From assembly GCF_004193775.1 (NCBI RefSeq), contig NC_041007.1:30818699-30882698 (forward strand): a stretch of DNA of 64,000 nt. Direction: 5' to 3'. This DNA is from Glycine soja (taxonomy: Eukaryota; Streptophyta; Magnoliopsida; Fabales; Fabaceae). The position numbers and the translations under genes are program-made. This document shows, piece by piece, positions 32,203 to 41,609 of the stretch. The notes under the pieces are model-generated. The model had not been told where the DNA came from and did no database searches. It saw nothing but the letters and a program-made list of their open reading frames with translations. Each line of letters opens with the position of its first letter. Within the stretch, counting starts at the first letter, position 1.

Positions 32203-33719
32203 TTTTTTTTTTGGAAGGAAAAAATATCTACATTATTAATAAACATAACAGTACCAGAGGTACTGAAAATAGCATATACAAGACACAAAAGTGCCACCTT
32301 CCAAAAAGCAAACAAAACCCAACAAAACCCACCACAAGGACCCCAATACATATAACCAGAAATTTAACCAAAGGCCATCATAAGATTGGTAACCAAATTT
32401 AACCAGAAATTTAACCACAAGGACTCCATGAATAAACCTTGAAAAGCATTTACCCTCCTTCTATGATTAATCAATCTGTGAAAATAAGTTGAATTTGTAT
32501 CCCCTTCTCTTATCCACTTCACTCTAGATTTTTGCCTCATCATGGATTCATAAGTTATAGCTGCTGTCCACAGCTGTTCCTACAAAGATTTCTTAAGCTC
32601 CATTTCAGCTTGAGATATGTTTGAACCATTTACTCCAGCCTCCAAAGCATTCAGGTCCTTCTTTAAATTCTGGATTTTAGTAGCCGTAATACCACCATTT
32701 TGTGTGCTCCCCATAGAACCAAAGAATCATTTCTTGCAGTTCTCACATTGGAATGCGCAAAGAAGCACAAACAAAAGATGGGAAGCACTATGGATAGCAC
32801 TGTCTATGACCATTTGGAAGCACAGAAACAACATGGTCTTCAATAACCAGCTCTTCATTCCTGAAAAAGTCATGGACGAGACATTATTCCATACTTGGTC
32901 TTGGCTAAGGTATATGGAGAAGGATTTTAATACCCACTTTAATCACTAGTTGTCTAATTTGAGGTACGAATTTTCTTAGGGGGGGCTGACATATCCTGTC
33001 ATTGTATTTAGTCTTATTTGGGCAGTGTTTCTCACTTCCTATGCTATATGTTGTACACTTCAGTACATCTAGTACTGACCCTTAATTATAATATAAACTA
33101 TCTTTTGCTGTGCAAAAAAAAAAAATACCACCATTTTGTAAACTCCACTGCCTTATGTGATTTTTGATGAACTTTAATTTCTGCTTGAGAACAAAACCAC
33201 CCCAACCACTAGGATGATAGTTACTCCAGTTGTGAACCACCATATTCTGAAAGCTTTTCTCCTTCAGCCACCAATCCATTATCTTGAAAGGTTTAGGTCC
33301 ACAATCATTGGTTCTAGACCTCAATGAACTCCCTTTTAGTTTCCTGTATGTAGAGAACAACAACATTATTGGCCATGGTTAGCTTTCTAATTGCTGACCT
33401 CTTGAATCCACTGCCCAGCCCTCTAGAATTGAGGGACAAGATATTCATGGGTCATTCTGCTCCGTTTCCATCACTGCTGCTGATTGAGGGAAAATGCTAC
33501 TGTTAATAACATCATACTTCATCTTGTCCTTACAGGTGTTTTTATCAGCATAAGACACACCCAAATCTCTAGCAATCTCCCTATGAAGATCCTCCTCATT
33601 CTCAAAATAATTATTATTGAAGCTATTATTAGTGGCAGGGATTTGTGAGGGACAGTCTTGCTTAGGGGTCCTCCCAGCTAGTTCTGGAGAATGAAGAAAC
33701 ATCCCCTCCCCATATTCTT
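32203..33719 (-). mobile_element. LINE fragment cluster, interrupted by a second LINE
   Basis: A T-run at 32203-32212 marks the 3' end. Upstream on the minus strand are the block between endonuclease and RT (QKSRVKWIREGD, about 32520), and further up the endonuclease start (a NILSLNSRGLG block near 33430) with the end of a preceding ORF (33702-33445, ending METEQNDP). RT is deleted. A plus-strand LINE sits at 32704-33123 within it. Confidence 0.75.
32688..33139 (+). mobile_element. 5'-truncated LINE inserted into a LINE
   Basis: AATACCACCATTTTGT at 32688-32703 recurs at 33124-33139, and an A-run precedes the second copy. The 420-bp insert (32704-33123) encodes a LINE ORF2 tail in plus orientation (WIALSMTIWKHRNNMVFNNQ, then WSWLRYMEKDFN), similar to the tail of the LINE at 31372-31560. 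The target is the older minus-strand LINE. Confidence 0.92.
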
Positions 33720-34069
33720 TTTGATTAATCTTAGTGCCCGTAATCCGTGAATCAATCTCAGCCCCTCTCTTTGATATTGCTCAGTAGAGGGAAAAGAGAC
33801 CCCATCCAAAGTAGGTCTATAGGGATTCTACTCAGTGAACCTCTCAAGAAAGAAGTTAACCACTGCATTCTTAACAAGGTCAGGCTGCTGTACCCAAGCA
33901 CCATCAATGAGAATACCATGAACAACATTTGAGCTTCTTCTGAAATTGATCAGTTTGTGGAAGTAAGTTGTATTTCTGTCACCCTCCTTGATCCACTTAG
34001 CCCTAGATTTCTGCCTCAACAAGGATTCATAAGCATTTGAAATATCCCACAGCTCTTGCTGCAAAGCTA
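33720..34069 (-). pseudogene. LINE ORF2 fragment (endonuclease-RT linker)
   Basis: The frame from 34064 to 33828 encodes ELWDISNAYESLLRQKSRAK and WIKEGDRNTTYFHKLINFRR, the conserved linker before LINE RT. It is a second, diverged version of the block at about 32440-32600. It abuts the repeated 125-bp segment at 34070. Confidence 0.8.
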
Positions 34070-34196
34070 TTTTGCAAGTATTTTGTTAAATAATGTGATT
34101 GAAGTAAATTTTTTATTAGATTAATTAAATAAATGTTTAGTATTTTGTTCTTTCCTATTAGTCTGTTGATAGCTAACTGGAATAAAAGAAAAGCTA
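34070..34196. repeat. Second copy of 125-bp direct repeat in CACTA
   Basis: Nearly the same as 30012-30137 (starts TTGCAAGTATTTTGTTAAAT). A third partial copy (GTTGATAGCTAACTGGAATA) follows at 34208-34239. Confidence 0.9.
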
Positions 34197-34597
34197 AGGT
34201 CAGACCAGTTGATAGCTAACTGGAATAAAAGAAAAGCTAATTCTCATATCTTTTTATTTCATCATTACCCCTTTTTATAGCCATTTCATACAAGATATTT
34301 TGCTAAGTTGTTATAATAGAATTTTGAAATTGCATAACCACACAGGTATCAAGTAAAACGTGGAAAAAGCTTTAAGCGCAAAGTAGAAGGAATTCTAGAA
34401 TCTGTTATCGGGCTTGCAGCTCCCCTGGTCCTTATACGAAGTCACTGAGGTGCTTGGGCCTGTGTGTGTTGCATTTTGGTCTGTTATTGCCTCTGCTATT
34501 TGTAGTCATGATTTCCTCTTGGTTGGAATTATTGTCTGATGTTGTTATATGTGTGATATCTGGTACTGTTGTTAGTGTGTTGCTATGATCTACATGG

Positions 34598-34670
34598 TTT
34601 TTTTTTTCATCGGCAAAAATATATAAATATTTCATTATGTAAATAGTGATGAAGTACCTAAGGTACTTTT
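34598..34670 (-). mobile_element. Short LINE 3' end fragment
   Basis: A T-run, then CATCGGCAAAAATATATAAA and AAGTACCTAAGGTAC, as at the 3' ends at 31201 and 32203. About 70 bp only. Confidence 0.6.
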
Positions 34671-34691
34671 TTTTTATTTTATTTTTTGTAG

Positions 34692-34871
34692 AAAACAAAG
34701 AGGGGAACGAGCAACAATTTGAAGGTTGTACATTTAGGAACTAAAGAATTCAAAATAGCTAGTAATAAGAGGGATTTGTTTTTGGGATTTTTTGAGCACC
34801 AAGAGCGGCTACGCAAGAAGCTTGCACTTGAGGAGGGAAGGATATTTGTAGCTAATGAACAACTTTCTTAA
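34692..34871 (+). pseudogene. Exon-like coding fragment in CACTA (unknown)
   Basis: After an acceptor-like TTTTTTGTAG (34682-34691) a 59-codon open stretch runs to TAA at 34869-34871. It includes VVHLGTKEFKIASNKRDLF and EHQERLRKKLALEEGRIF. It looks like a real last exon (balanced composition, charged helix) but I do not recognise the family. It could be a captured host exon or the degenerate second gene of the CACTA element. There is no start codon in place. Confidence 0.4.
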
Positions 34872-34968
34872 CTATTTGTCCTTCAGATTTTACTGTTTCT
34901 TTTTGCTAATATGTAAATATAAATTGTATAAGGCTATGGTGTAAAAACATGGTCTACCAGCTCAATAT

Positions 34969-35276
34969 CTATGGTTTATGCTTCTGTGCTGCATTTTGTG
35001 CTTCCTCGTTATAAATCTCAGATTTATTAGAGGTTGCACTATAACGATCAGCACCAATCTATGCTTCTTCCTCGTCTACCAGCTCAATATCTTTCCTTTC
35101 AACTTTTTTTTTGTAAATTATAGTGTAGTTTACAAAAGCAAAGGTGAAACGAAAGACATTGAGCTGGTAGAGGAGGAACATGCACGGATTGGTGCTGATC
35201 CTTCTAGTGAGACCTCCAATAAATCTGAGAATTATAAGGAGGAAGCACGAAATGTAACACAGAAGCATAAACCAAA
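34969..35276. repeat. Large inverted repeat (hairpin), arms about 150 bp
   Basis: The left arm (34969-35121) and right arm (35122-35276) are reverse complements at roughly 85 percent by eye, with almost no loop. The arms share TTTATGCTTCTGTG, CTCAGATTTATT, GATCAGCACCAAT and CTACCAGCTCAAT. The centre is GTAAATTATAGTGTAGTTTAC. A transcript across it would fold into a long double strand. Confidence 0.9.
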
Positions 35277-35630
35277 GAAGGTAGAGAGTGTCAACGCTAA
35301 TGCAGAAGCCTTTGGTGATCACTAGAAAATTCTGATTGCTCTATGCATTCTGAAGTTGAACCACTAGAACATACGAAGAAAAGAGATACAGGCCATCAAA
35401 GTGTGTCATTGGAGAATAAGACAGGAGATTCAACTGTGCTGAAGATAGGAAATTCGGGTAAAGTTGTGATAAAACAAGACATGAAGGGAAGAAGGCATAA
35501 ATATGGGTTTAACAACAACAAACGTGAGAAGGCAGAGAACAAAAGGGTGGTGGATGATGAAACTGGCAACAAACATCAGCAGGATGAAGTCCTAAGGATG
35601 CCATGTACATGTGTATTTCTGAAGATATAG
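35130..35630 (+). pseudogene. Lys/Glu-rich coding-like fragment in CACTA (unknown)
   Basis: Plus-strand frames up to 35324 (ETKDIELVEEEHARIGADPS) and from 35343 to 35630 (HTKKRDTGHQSVSLENKTGD, then GRRHKYGFNNNKREKAENKR) look like one hydrophilic protein broken by a frameshift at about 35325-35345. The product is basic and likely disordered, and is not recognised. The first part overlaps the right arm of the hairpin. Confidence 0.4.
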
Positions 35631-35775
35631 TATTTATATTTCATCAAGCATACATTGACTGTTGATTACATGTAATAGACTTTTTATAACATGGTTGCCC
35701 CAAATCACAATTAAAAAGCACAACTACAAATCTTTCGGAGTCCTTTGGTTAATTTGTCTTGTCTCCTTCTGTGGG

Positions 35776-35788
35776 GGGGGGGGGGGGT
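35776..35788 (+). repeat. Poly-G run
   Basis: A run of at least 13 G in otherwise AT-rich DNA; it may be length-variable. Confidence 0.8.
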
Positions 35789-36059
35789 TGTTTAATAATA
35801 TTGATGTTTGTTCTTTTGATGATTGTTCTTTATGATAAATCAATTATTTGAACATTGAACATTGAATTCATTAGATGATTGTTCTTTATGATAAATCAAT
35901 TATTTGATGTTTATTATCATTAAAACTGCTTGAAAGCAGAATAAAATGTTTATTTGCTGTGAATTGGGCCTGAAATTGCATTTGACAGGTACAATTTTGG
36001 GTTTACTGTAAAAACATAAAGTATATATAAAAAAAATACTTGAAAACAACATTGATTAT

Positions 36060-36690
36060 TAACAAAAACCAATGTTAATACCATAAACAACAACGGTTAT
36101 TTACAAAAACCGATGTCGATATGAACCTTAACATCGGTTGTAAGAGAAAACTGATGTTAACGTTTGTATATTAACATCGGTTATTTGTGTATAACCGATG
36201 TCAGCGTTTGTATTTTAACATCGGTTATCTATAGATAACCGATGTCAACTCTTGTACATTAACATCAGTTAGTTATAAATAACCGATGTGAACATTTGAA
36301 TATTAACATCGGTTATGTACACATAACCGATGTTATACACAAAGAACTACACCAAATAAGTGTATGCATCATCAACGTTGACATCGGTTTTCTAGCAAAA
36401 CCGATGTTAATGGAATATATTAACATCGGTTATCGTAGGAAACCGATGTTAATGTATTACATTAACATCGGTTTTACTGGAAAACCGATGTCAACGTTCA
36501 TCATGCGTACACTTTTTTTGCTGTTGTTCATTGTGTTTAACATCAGATATTTAGAGAACCGATGTTGTCATACATATGTTAACATCGGTTCTCCAAAACC
36601 GATGTTAACATTGATACATTCAACATCGGCACTTTCAACATCGGTTTTAGAACCGATGTAGAATGTTCAAAATAACCGATGTTGAAAGTG
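36060..36690. repeat. CACTA right subterminal repeats
   Basis: About eighteen AACATCGGTT / AACCGATGTT motifs, paired as short inverted repeats, up to the terminus at 36705. Denser and longer than the left set. Confidence 0.92.
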
Positions 36691-37005
36691 TATTTTCTAA
36701 TAGTGCTAGATGAGATCAAATCTAAATAATATCTAGATGAGATAAAATCTAGATAAAATAAGATTTGGTAGAATAAAATAGTCTGCTCTCTTCAAGTCCA
36801 AGCCCAATTCTAGATTCAAGCCCAAGCTCAATTCTGGATTCAAGCCCAATTGCTTATAATTCTCTTGAAATTAAATTAAAAACACAAAATTAATCCAGTA
36901 GGCCCAAATGATAAAAATGCATAATTAATTTGACAATTAAGGCTAATCAGTAATTAAAATGGTGACAAAAAGGGTTAAGAAATATGAGAAAATGATGACA
37001 CATCA

Positions 37006-38048
37006 AGGCAGAAAGCAAAACGCCTCTCTCGCTTAGCGGATTATCTCACTAAGCGAGTTACTCGAAACATGGTTAAGTGAAGTGCAACAGTAGTACACTC
37101 ACACTTACCCCAAAAATCTGAAAAGCTTTTCCTACAACCTCTTTCTTCTGAAACTTCCGCATTGCATTTTTGTGCTCATTTTGCATCCTTCACCGAATCT
37201 CCGTGAAACATCTTCGATCCAAGTAAGCTTCCAACTTCATTTATGCTTCTTCTTTTGTTAATACCTTAGGGTAAAGGACATTAAGTTAGCAATTTGATTT
37301 TTAGGTTTAGATTGTAAGTAGAATAGATAAAAAGTTAGGACTTTGTTAGGAGTTATTAAGGGTAGATTATTTTGATTGTGTTGCATGTCTGATAGAGGCC
37401 TATTAGAGGCCTAAAAGAGGAAGTCGAAAGACTTCCTCGTCTGCATTTTTTCTGGAAAATGTGACAAACTCGCTAAGCGCGGCTAGTACGCTAAGCGAGT
37501 TCATCAATTAAGCCTTGAACATATACATTTCAAGATGAACTCGCTTAGCCAGCATGTAGGCGCTAAGCGAGTTCAACCAGGTTGTTGAATGTTCATCTTC
37601 ATTATGAACATCATGGCTAAGCAACTGCCGTGTGCGCTAAGCCAATGCATAGATCATTAATGACAAACCTGTGGCTAAGCGAGTGCTGTCTCGCTAAGCC
37701 CAAGTACCTTAGACAGATATTTTTGTTGACTGCCTCGCGCTAAGCCACGCCTAGCCCAACTAAGTGCTATTCGTTGCGGCATGCATAAGGCTAAGCTAGT
37801 ATTACTCGCTAAGCCATTGTTTGAAATATAAGTGTTTGGCGCTAAGCGAGTGCCTATCACGCTAAGCCAATTATGCAGAGAAAAATTTTCTGTCATGATT
37901 GGCTAAGCGCAACCCTTTGCGCTAAACCGGTGTGTTGTTTTTACTAAGGCGCGCTAAGCTAGCTGCGTCTCGCTAAGTGCACGTTGCCAATTTCAATTTT
38001 TATTTTCTGTTTTAATTTTGATAACTTCTGGTCTAATAAACTGATGGG
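37006..38048 (+). other. A spacer before the third ORF, GCTAAGCG-rich
   Basis: No gene. From 37030 to 37980 about thirty CGCTAAGC/GCTTAGCG motifs occur. Several face each other and could pair (for example CTCGCTTAGC with GCTAAGCGAG). Confidence 0.75.
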
Positions 38049-38063
38049 TTCTTTTTATTGTAG
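38049..38063 (+). promoter_or_regulatory. Possible splice acceptor before A third ORF
   Basis: TTCTTTTTATTGTAG lies directly before the ATG at 38064. A pyrimidine tract plus AG here fits the spliced subgenomic RNA proposed for envelope-like ORFs of Athila-type elements. The donor is not identified. Confidence 0.45.
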
Positions 38064-38816
38064 ATGGCATCCAAGAAGAGGAAAAGCACTGCTTCCAGAC
38101 CTCAAGCTGAGTATGATACCTAGCGATTCCATTCTTTGGATGCTTGGAATAGATACACCGATAACATTCTTTGTCGGAATATCCTTCCGGAGAGAAATAT
38201 GCAGATTTATCATACCGAGTTTGACGAGTTTAAAGTGGAATTGGAGAGGCATAATCTACACAAACGCCTCGCCAATCTCCAAGATGGAATTATAGATGTA
38301 GTTGTGGTCAAGGAGTTTTATGCTAATTTATACACCACAGAGGAGCAAGCACCCAAGCAAGCCAGAGTACGAGGACACCTGATCAAAATAGATGCAAACA
38401 ACTTGAATGAGTTCTTTCATATGCCAGTGGTATTGGAAGAGGGGGAATTTTTACCCACTTACTCTAGATTTTGCAGGTTGAGGACTAATCCTCAGAAGAT
38501 TAAAGCTAGGCTCTGTATTCCCTGCAAGGGGTTTGTTTTGAATGCTGAGGGCCAGCCATGGATGCTTCTTAGAAAAGATCTAACGACACTGGCCCAGACA
38601 TGGAGTGTCTTCTCTTACTCCAACCTAGCTCTCACATCCCACACCTCAGATCTAAATATGGATAGAGCTAAGTTGGTCTATGGCTTGGTGACTAACATGG
38701 ATATGAACATCGGAGCCCTTATCTCATGTCAGATTTCTTCTATTGCTCAGAGTAACTCCTCTAGGCTCGGATTTCTAGCCTTAATCATTGCCCTATGCAA
38801 AGCTAAAGGAGTTACC
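38064..38816 (+). pseudogene. A third ORF (envelope position), N-terminal part
   Basis: ATG at 38064 (MASKKRKSTASR), a premature TAG as codon 20 (38121-38123), and then open to 38816. The protein is hydrophilic with blocks VRGHLIKIDANNLNEFF, MPVVLEEGEFLPTYSRF and LCIPCKGFVLNAEGQPW. It ends in LGFLALIIALCKAKG, where R3 is inserted. The same blocks occur in the third ORF of O1 (14727-15791). By position it is the env-like ORF of Athila-type elements. In sequence it resembles the putative plant transposon protein family, and I see no clear signal peptide. The reading frame resumes in phase at 47140. Confidence 0.8.
38812..38816 (+). other. R3 left target duplication TTACC
   Basis: TTACC before TGATGCAATCC; repeated at 47135-47139 after the right LTR edge CCATCA. 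Confidence 0.95.
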
Positions 38817-39722
38817 TGATGCAATCCTCCCTAGGAAAGGACCAGTTACCAGAGCCATGAGCAAGAGACTCCAAGAGGATTGGGCTAGAGTTGATAAAGA
38901 AGGCCTTAGGGTTCTAATGAACCTTAGGGTAGATTTTTGAGCCCATGGGCCAAGGTTGGGTCCACTCTTCTTTGTAAATAGTAGAATAGGTTGTTTTCTT
39001 ATTTTGGGCCTTGTATTTTGGCCATTCTAGTAGTATAGGGTTTTAGCCTTGTATTTCAGGGCATTTTGAGTACTCTTTGTAGTAGGATTTTTTCTGTATT
39101 TTCATGTTTTTTTATCATGGGGGTGAGCTTAGCTATTATAGGGGTGTGTAGCTAAGCTCTAGCTTCTCAAGAAAGCTTCTCACGGAGGTGAGCTTAGTTT
39201 TTAGATGGGTGTGTGTAGCTAAGCTCTAGCTTCTCAAGGAAGCTTCTCAAGGAGGTGAGCTTAGTTTTTAGATGGGTGTGTGTAGCTAAACTCTAGCTTC
39301 TCAAGGAAGTTTTCTCAAAGAAACTTCTCAAGGAAGTTTTCTTAAGAAAGCTTCTCAAGGAAGCTACCTAGTCTATAAATAGAAGCATGTGTAACACTTG
39401 TTGTAACTTTGATGAATGAAAGTCTTATGAGATACACTTCAAAGTTCCACTTCTTTCCCTCTTTTATTCCTTCAATTTCGTGCTCCCCCCTTCTCTCTTT
39501 CTTTTCCTCCATTAAAGCATCCTCTTCAAGCTTCTTATCCAAGGCAATTCTTGGTGGTGAAGCTCCTTCTTCCTTGGCTTATTCCCTAGTGGATGGTACC
39601 TCCCCTCTCCTCTTCTCCTTTGCCTTCCGCTGCATCTCCATGGTGAAAAATCACCATTGAAGGACCTAATTGGAGCTCAAAGATCCAGCCTCCATAGAAT
39701 CTTCACAAGCAAGCTTCCATCA
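38817..39722 (+). repeat. R3 5' LTR
   Basis: TGATGCAATCC ... CTTCCATCA. It holds imperfect GCTTCTCAAGGAAG repeats (39120-39365) and TATAAATAG at 39374-39382. The first 120 bp would encode the end of pol if read from upstream. Confidence 0.95.
39374..39382 (+). promoter_or_regulatory. R3 LTR TATA box
   Basis: TATAAATAG, also at 46786-46794 in the 3' LTR. Transcription would start about 30 bp downstream, near GTGTAACACTTG. Confidence 0.65.
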
Positions 39723-39724
39723 AG

Positions 39725-39738
39725 TGGTAATCAGAGCA
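39725..39738 (+). other. R3 primer-binding site (tRNA-iMet type)
   Basis: TGGTAATCAGAGCA two bases after the LTR. It differs from the usual TGGTATCAGAGC complement by one inserted A. Confidence 0.8.
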
Positions 39739-41609
39739 CAAGAGCTTCAAGTAGGTGCTCCTTAAACCTCCATTAATTTTTTTGCTTTACCTTCTCTTCC
39801 ATTGTTGTTTCTTCATTTTTCTCCATGTATCTCCTCACATGTCTTGTTCTAAATGTTGTTAACATGATTCTTTAGAGTTTCCACCGATTAAACTTGCTAT
39901 AGAAGTTAGATTTGATTTTCTATGGTTCAAATTTCTTGTTTTTGTTCTTGAACCATGAATTGTGTTGAGTTTAGGTTCCTTTGAGTTTTGTCTTGTTATT
40001 TTTTGTGGCTGAAACCTAAACCATAAAATTCTTACAAAAATATTAAAGTAGAAGAAAACCTCAAAAATCTAGAGTGACTTGTTCACCTATTGTAGTTTTG
40101 TCATAGAAGTCATGTCTAGTCATGAAACTTGTCACATAAGATTTCTTATGTTGTGCTGAATTTTATTTTCTTGTTTCTTTGTCTAACTCATTTGTTCATG
40201 AGTGTATGAAATTCTTTTAGCCTATTATTTGATTTGAGTCAAATCTTTCATGTTAATTAGTCCTTAACATGTTCATGCAAAATTCTTAGAGAGTCTTTGA
40301 TTGTGAACCTTTTCTTGAACTTTTAGGTTTCTTTATGATTGTGTCTATTGTGAATTTGAGTTTTGGTGATTGAATTGCTGGCTGAAATGTTGATCCTAAG
40401 TGAATATTGAACTCCGAAAACTGTGGTAAACAATCCTAGTGAGTTCAACATACATAGGAAGGTTGAATGTAAGCCCAAGGCAATCAATATACCATGCTTA
40501 AAGAAACAAATCGCTGGTGCTGGCAGCTTGGGCATACAAACTTGTAAAAATTACTGAGAATTGGTTACTTCGAATTTTGAGCTGAAATTTTTACTGAATT
40601 TTCTAGACATCTGGAAAAAAGTTATAAAAAAATAAAAAAGTGATTTGGATAAAAGGAAAAAATACGAAAAATCGCACAAGTTAGCAGGAAAATCAGTATC
40701 CAGAAAAAAAAGGTGAAAGGGAAGGGTGCTTGTTGTTTTGGCTCAAAATTTATTCTATAATTGGAAATTTCAATTCAAAATTAGTGTGAAGACAAGTGCC
40801 AAAGCTAGAGTTTTGTTGAGTCTTTTTTTTTTCAGTTTTTTTTTACTCTACTCTAGAGCCATTCTAAGTTTCTCTTTGAGTCCTAGCTTGCTTCTATGTC
40901 CTTTTCATTGCTTTAATTGTTGAATAATCCTTGAAAAATTGTCTTGTTAAAACTCCATTGGTTTAGCTTTCATTTCATTTATTTTTGGTCTTTGGTTATT
41001 GCTTGTCTCTTTGTTTCCTTGTTTGTGGGTTGCCATATAGGGAATTGGAAGGAGGATTGGTGCCATCCCTTGAAGAATTTGAGTCCAGAAGCAAGGGGCC
41101 AACCACCTTAAGAGCTATTGGACTAAGAAGCACTCCAAATTGAGTGAATCACCAAAGAGAGAACAACCACCAAAATTGAGGACCGTTTTGTAATTTTGTA
41201 ATTTGCAATTTACTTACCTTCATTGCTTTCAAGTTTTTGTAACAAAAAGGCCTTTCATTGGAAGTGTGTTGGGAGCCTCCAATAGGTTACCAAACTTCCA
41301 TTTGTGTGTAATAATTTTAGGCAATTTTTGCTTAGGATAGTGAGTGCTTTGTTGGGAACCTTGAATGTGGTCATCCAAACACTCTTAGGATTCACCTAGT
41401 TTACATTTCTTGCTTACTTTCATAGCTTATTTCTTTTACCTTCCATTGTCAAATCGCCTAGATAGCTTGCATTTTACCAATTAGTTTTTTTTTTTTACCT
41501 TATCTTTCACACCTCTTTTAGTGTTTATTTTGGCTAGTTTCAACCATAGTTTCTTTTACCTTTTGTTTTCAAACCTCCAACAAGAAAGAATCACAACTTA
41601 GAAACCAAC
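39739..41609 (+). other. R3 untranslated leader
   Basis: About 1.9 kb without a supported gene, similar over 40250-41350 to the R2b leader. Long leaders are usual in this lineage. Confidence 0.75.

Larger units (their letters stand above)
28797..36705. mobile_element. CACTA (EnSpm/CMC) DNA transposon, 7.9 kb, probably non-autonomous
   Basis: Termini are CACTACTAAAAAAAAGC on the left and the complement of CACTATTAGAAAATACAC on the right, flanked by CTA duplications. Dense subterminal repeats (AACATCGGTT and complement) occupy about 28830-29200 and 36060-36690. I find no TNP2-type transposase frame. The interior is a mix of spliced-gene-like pieces, several LINE fragments, a duplicated 125-bp segment and a large inverted repeat. 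Mobilisation would need transposase from elsewhere. Confidence 0.92.
27846..37005 (-). mobile_element. C3: solo LTR of the C1 family, split by a CACTA transposon
   Basis: The plus strand starts TGATAGAGGCCGTACCC and ends GATGACACATCA. Without the CACTA insert it is about 1248 bp and aligns end to end with the C1 and C4 LTRs. Internal sequence of the family is absent on both sides; flanks on both sides are GCTAAGCG-type spacer of element A. Flanking pentamers are AGGCG and AGGCA, a duplication with one difference. This is the signature of an LTR-LTR recombination that removed the rest of the element. Confidence 0.85.

Noticed and set aside
39342..39660. Small frames in the R3 LTR on both strands (also at 46754-47072)
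   Set aside because: The same frames appear in both LTRs, are in antisense to each other and show no domain; this is LTR sequence downstream of the TATA box.
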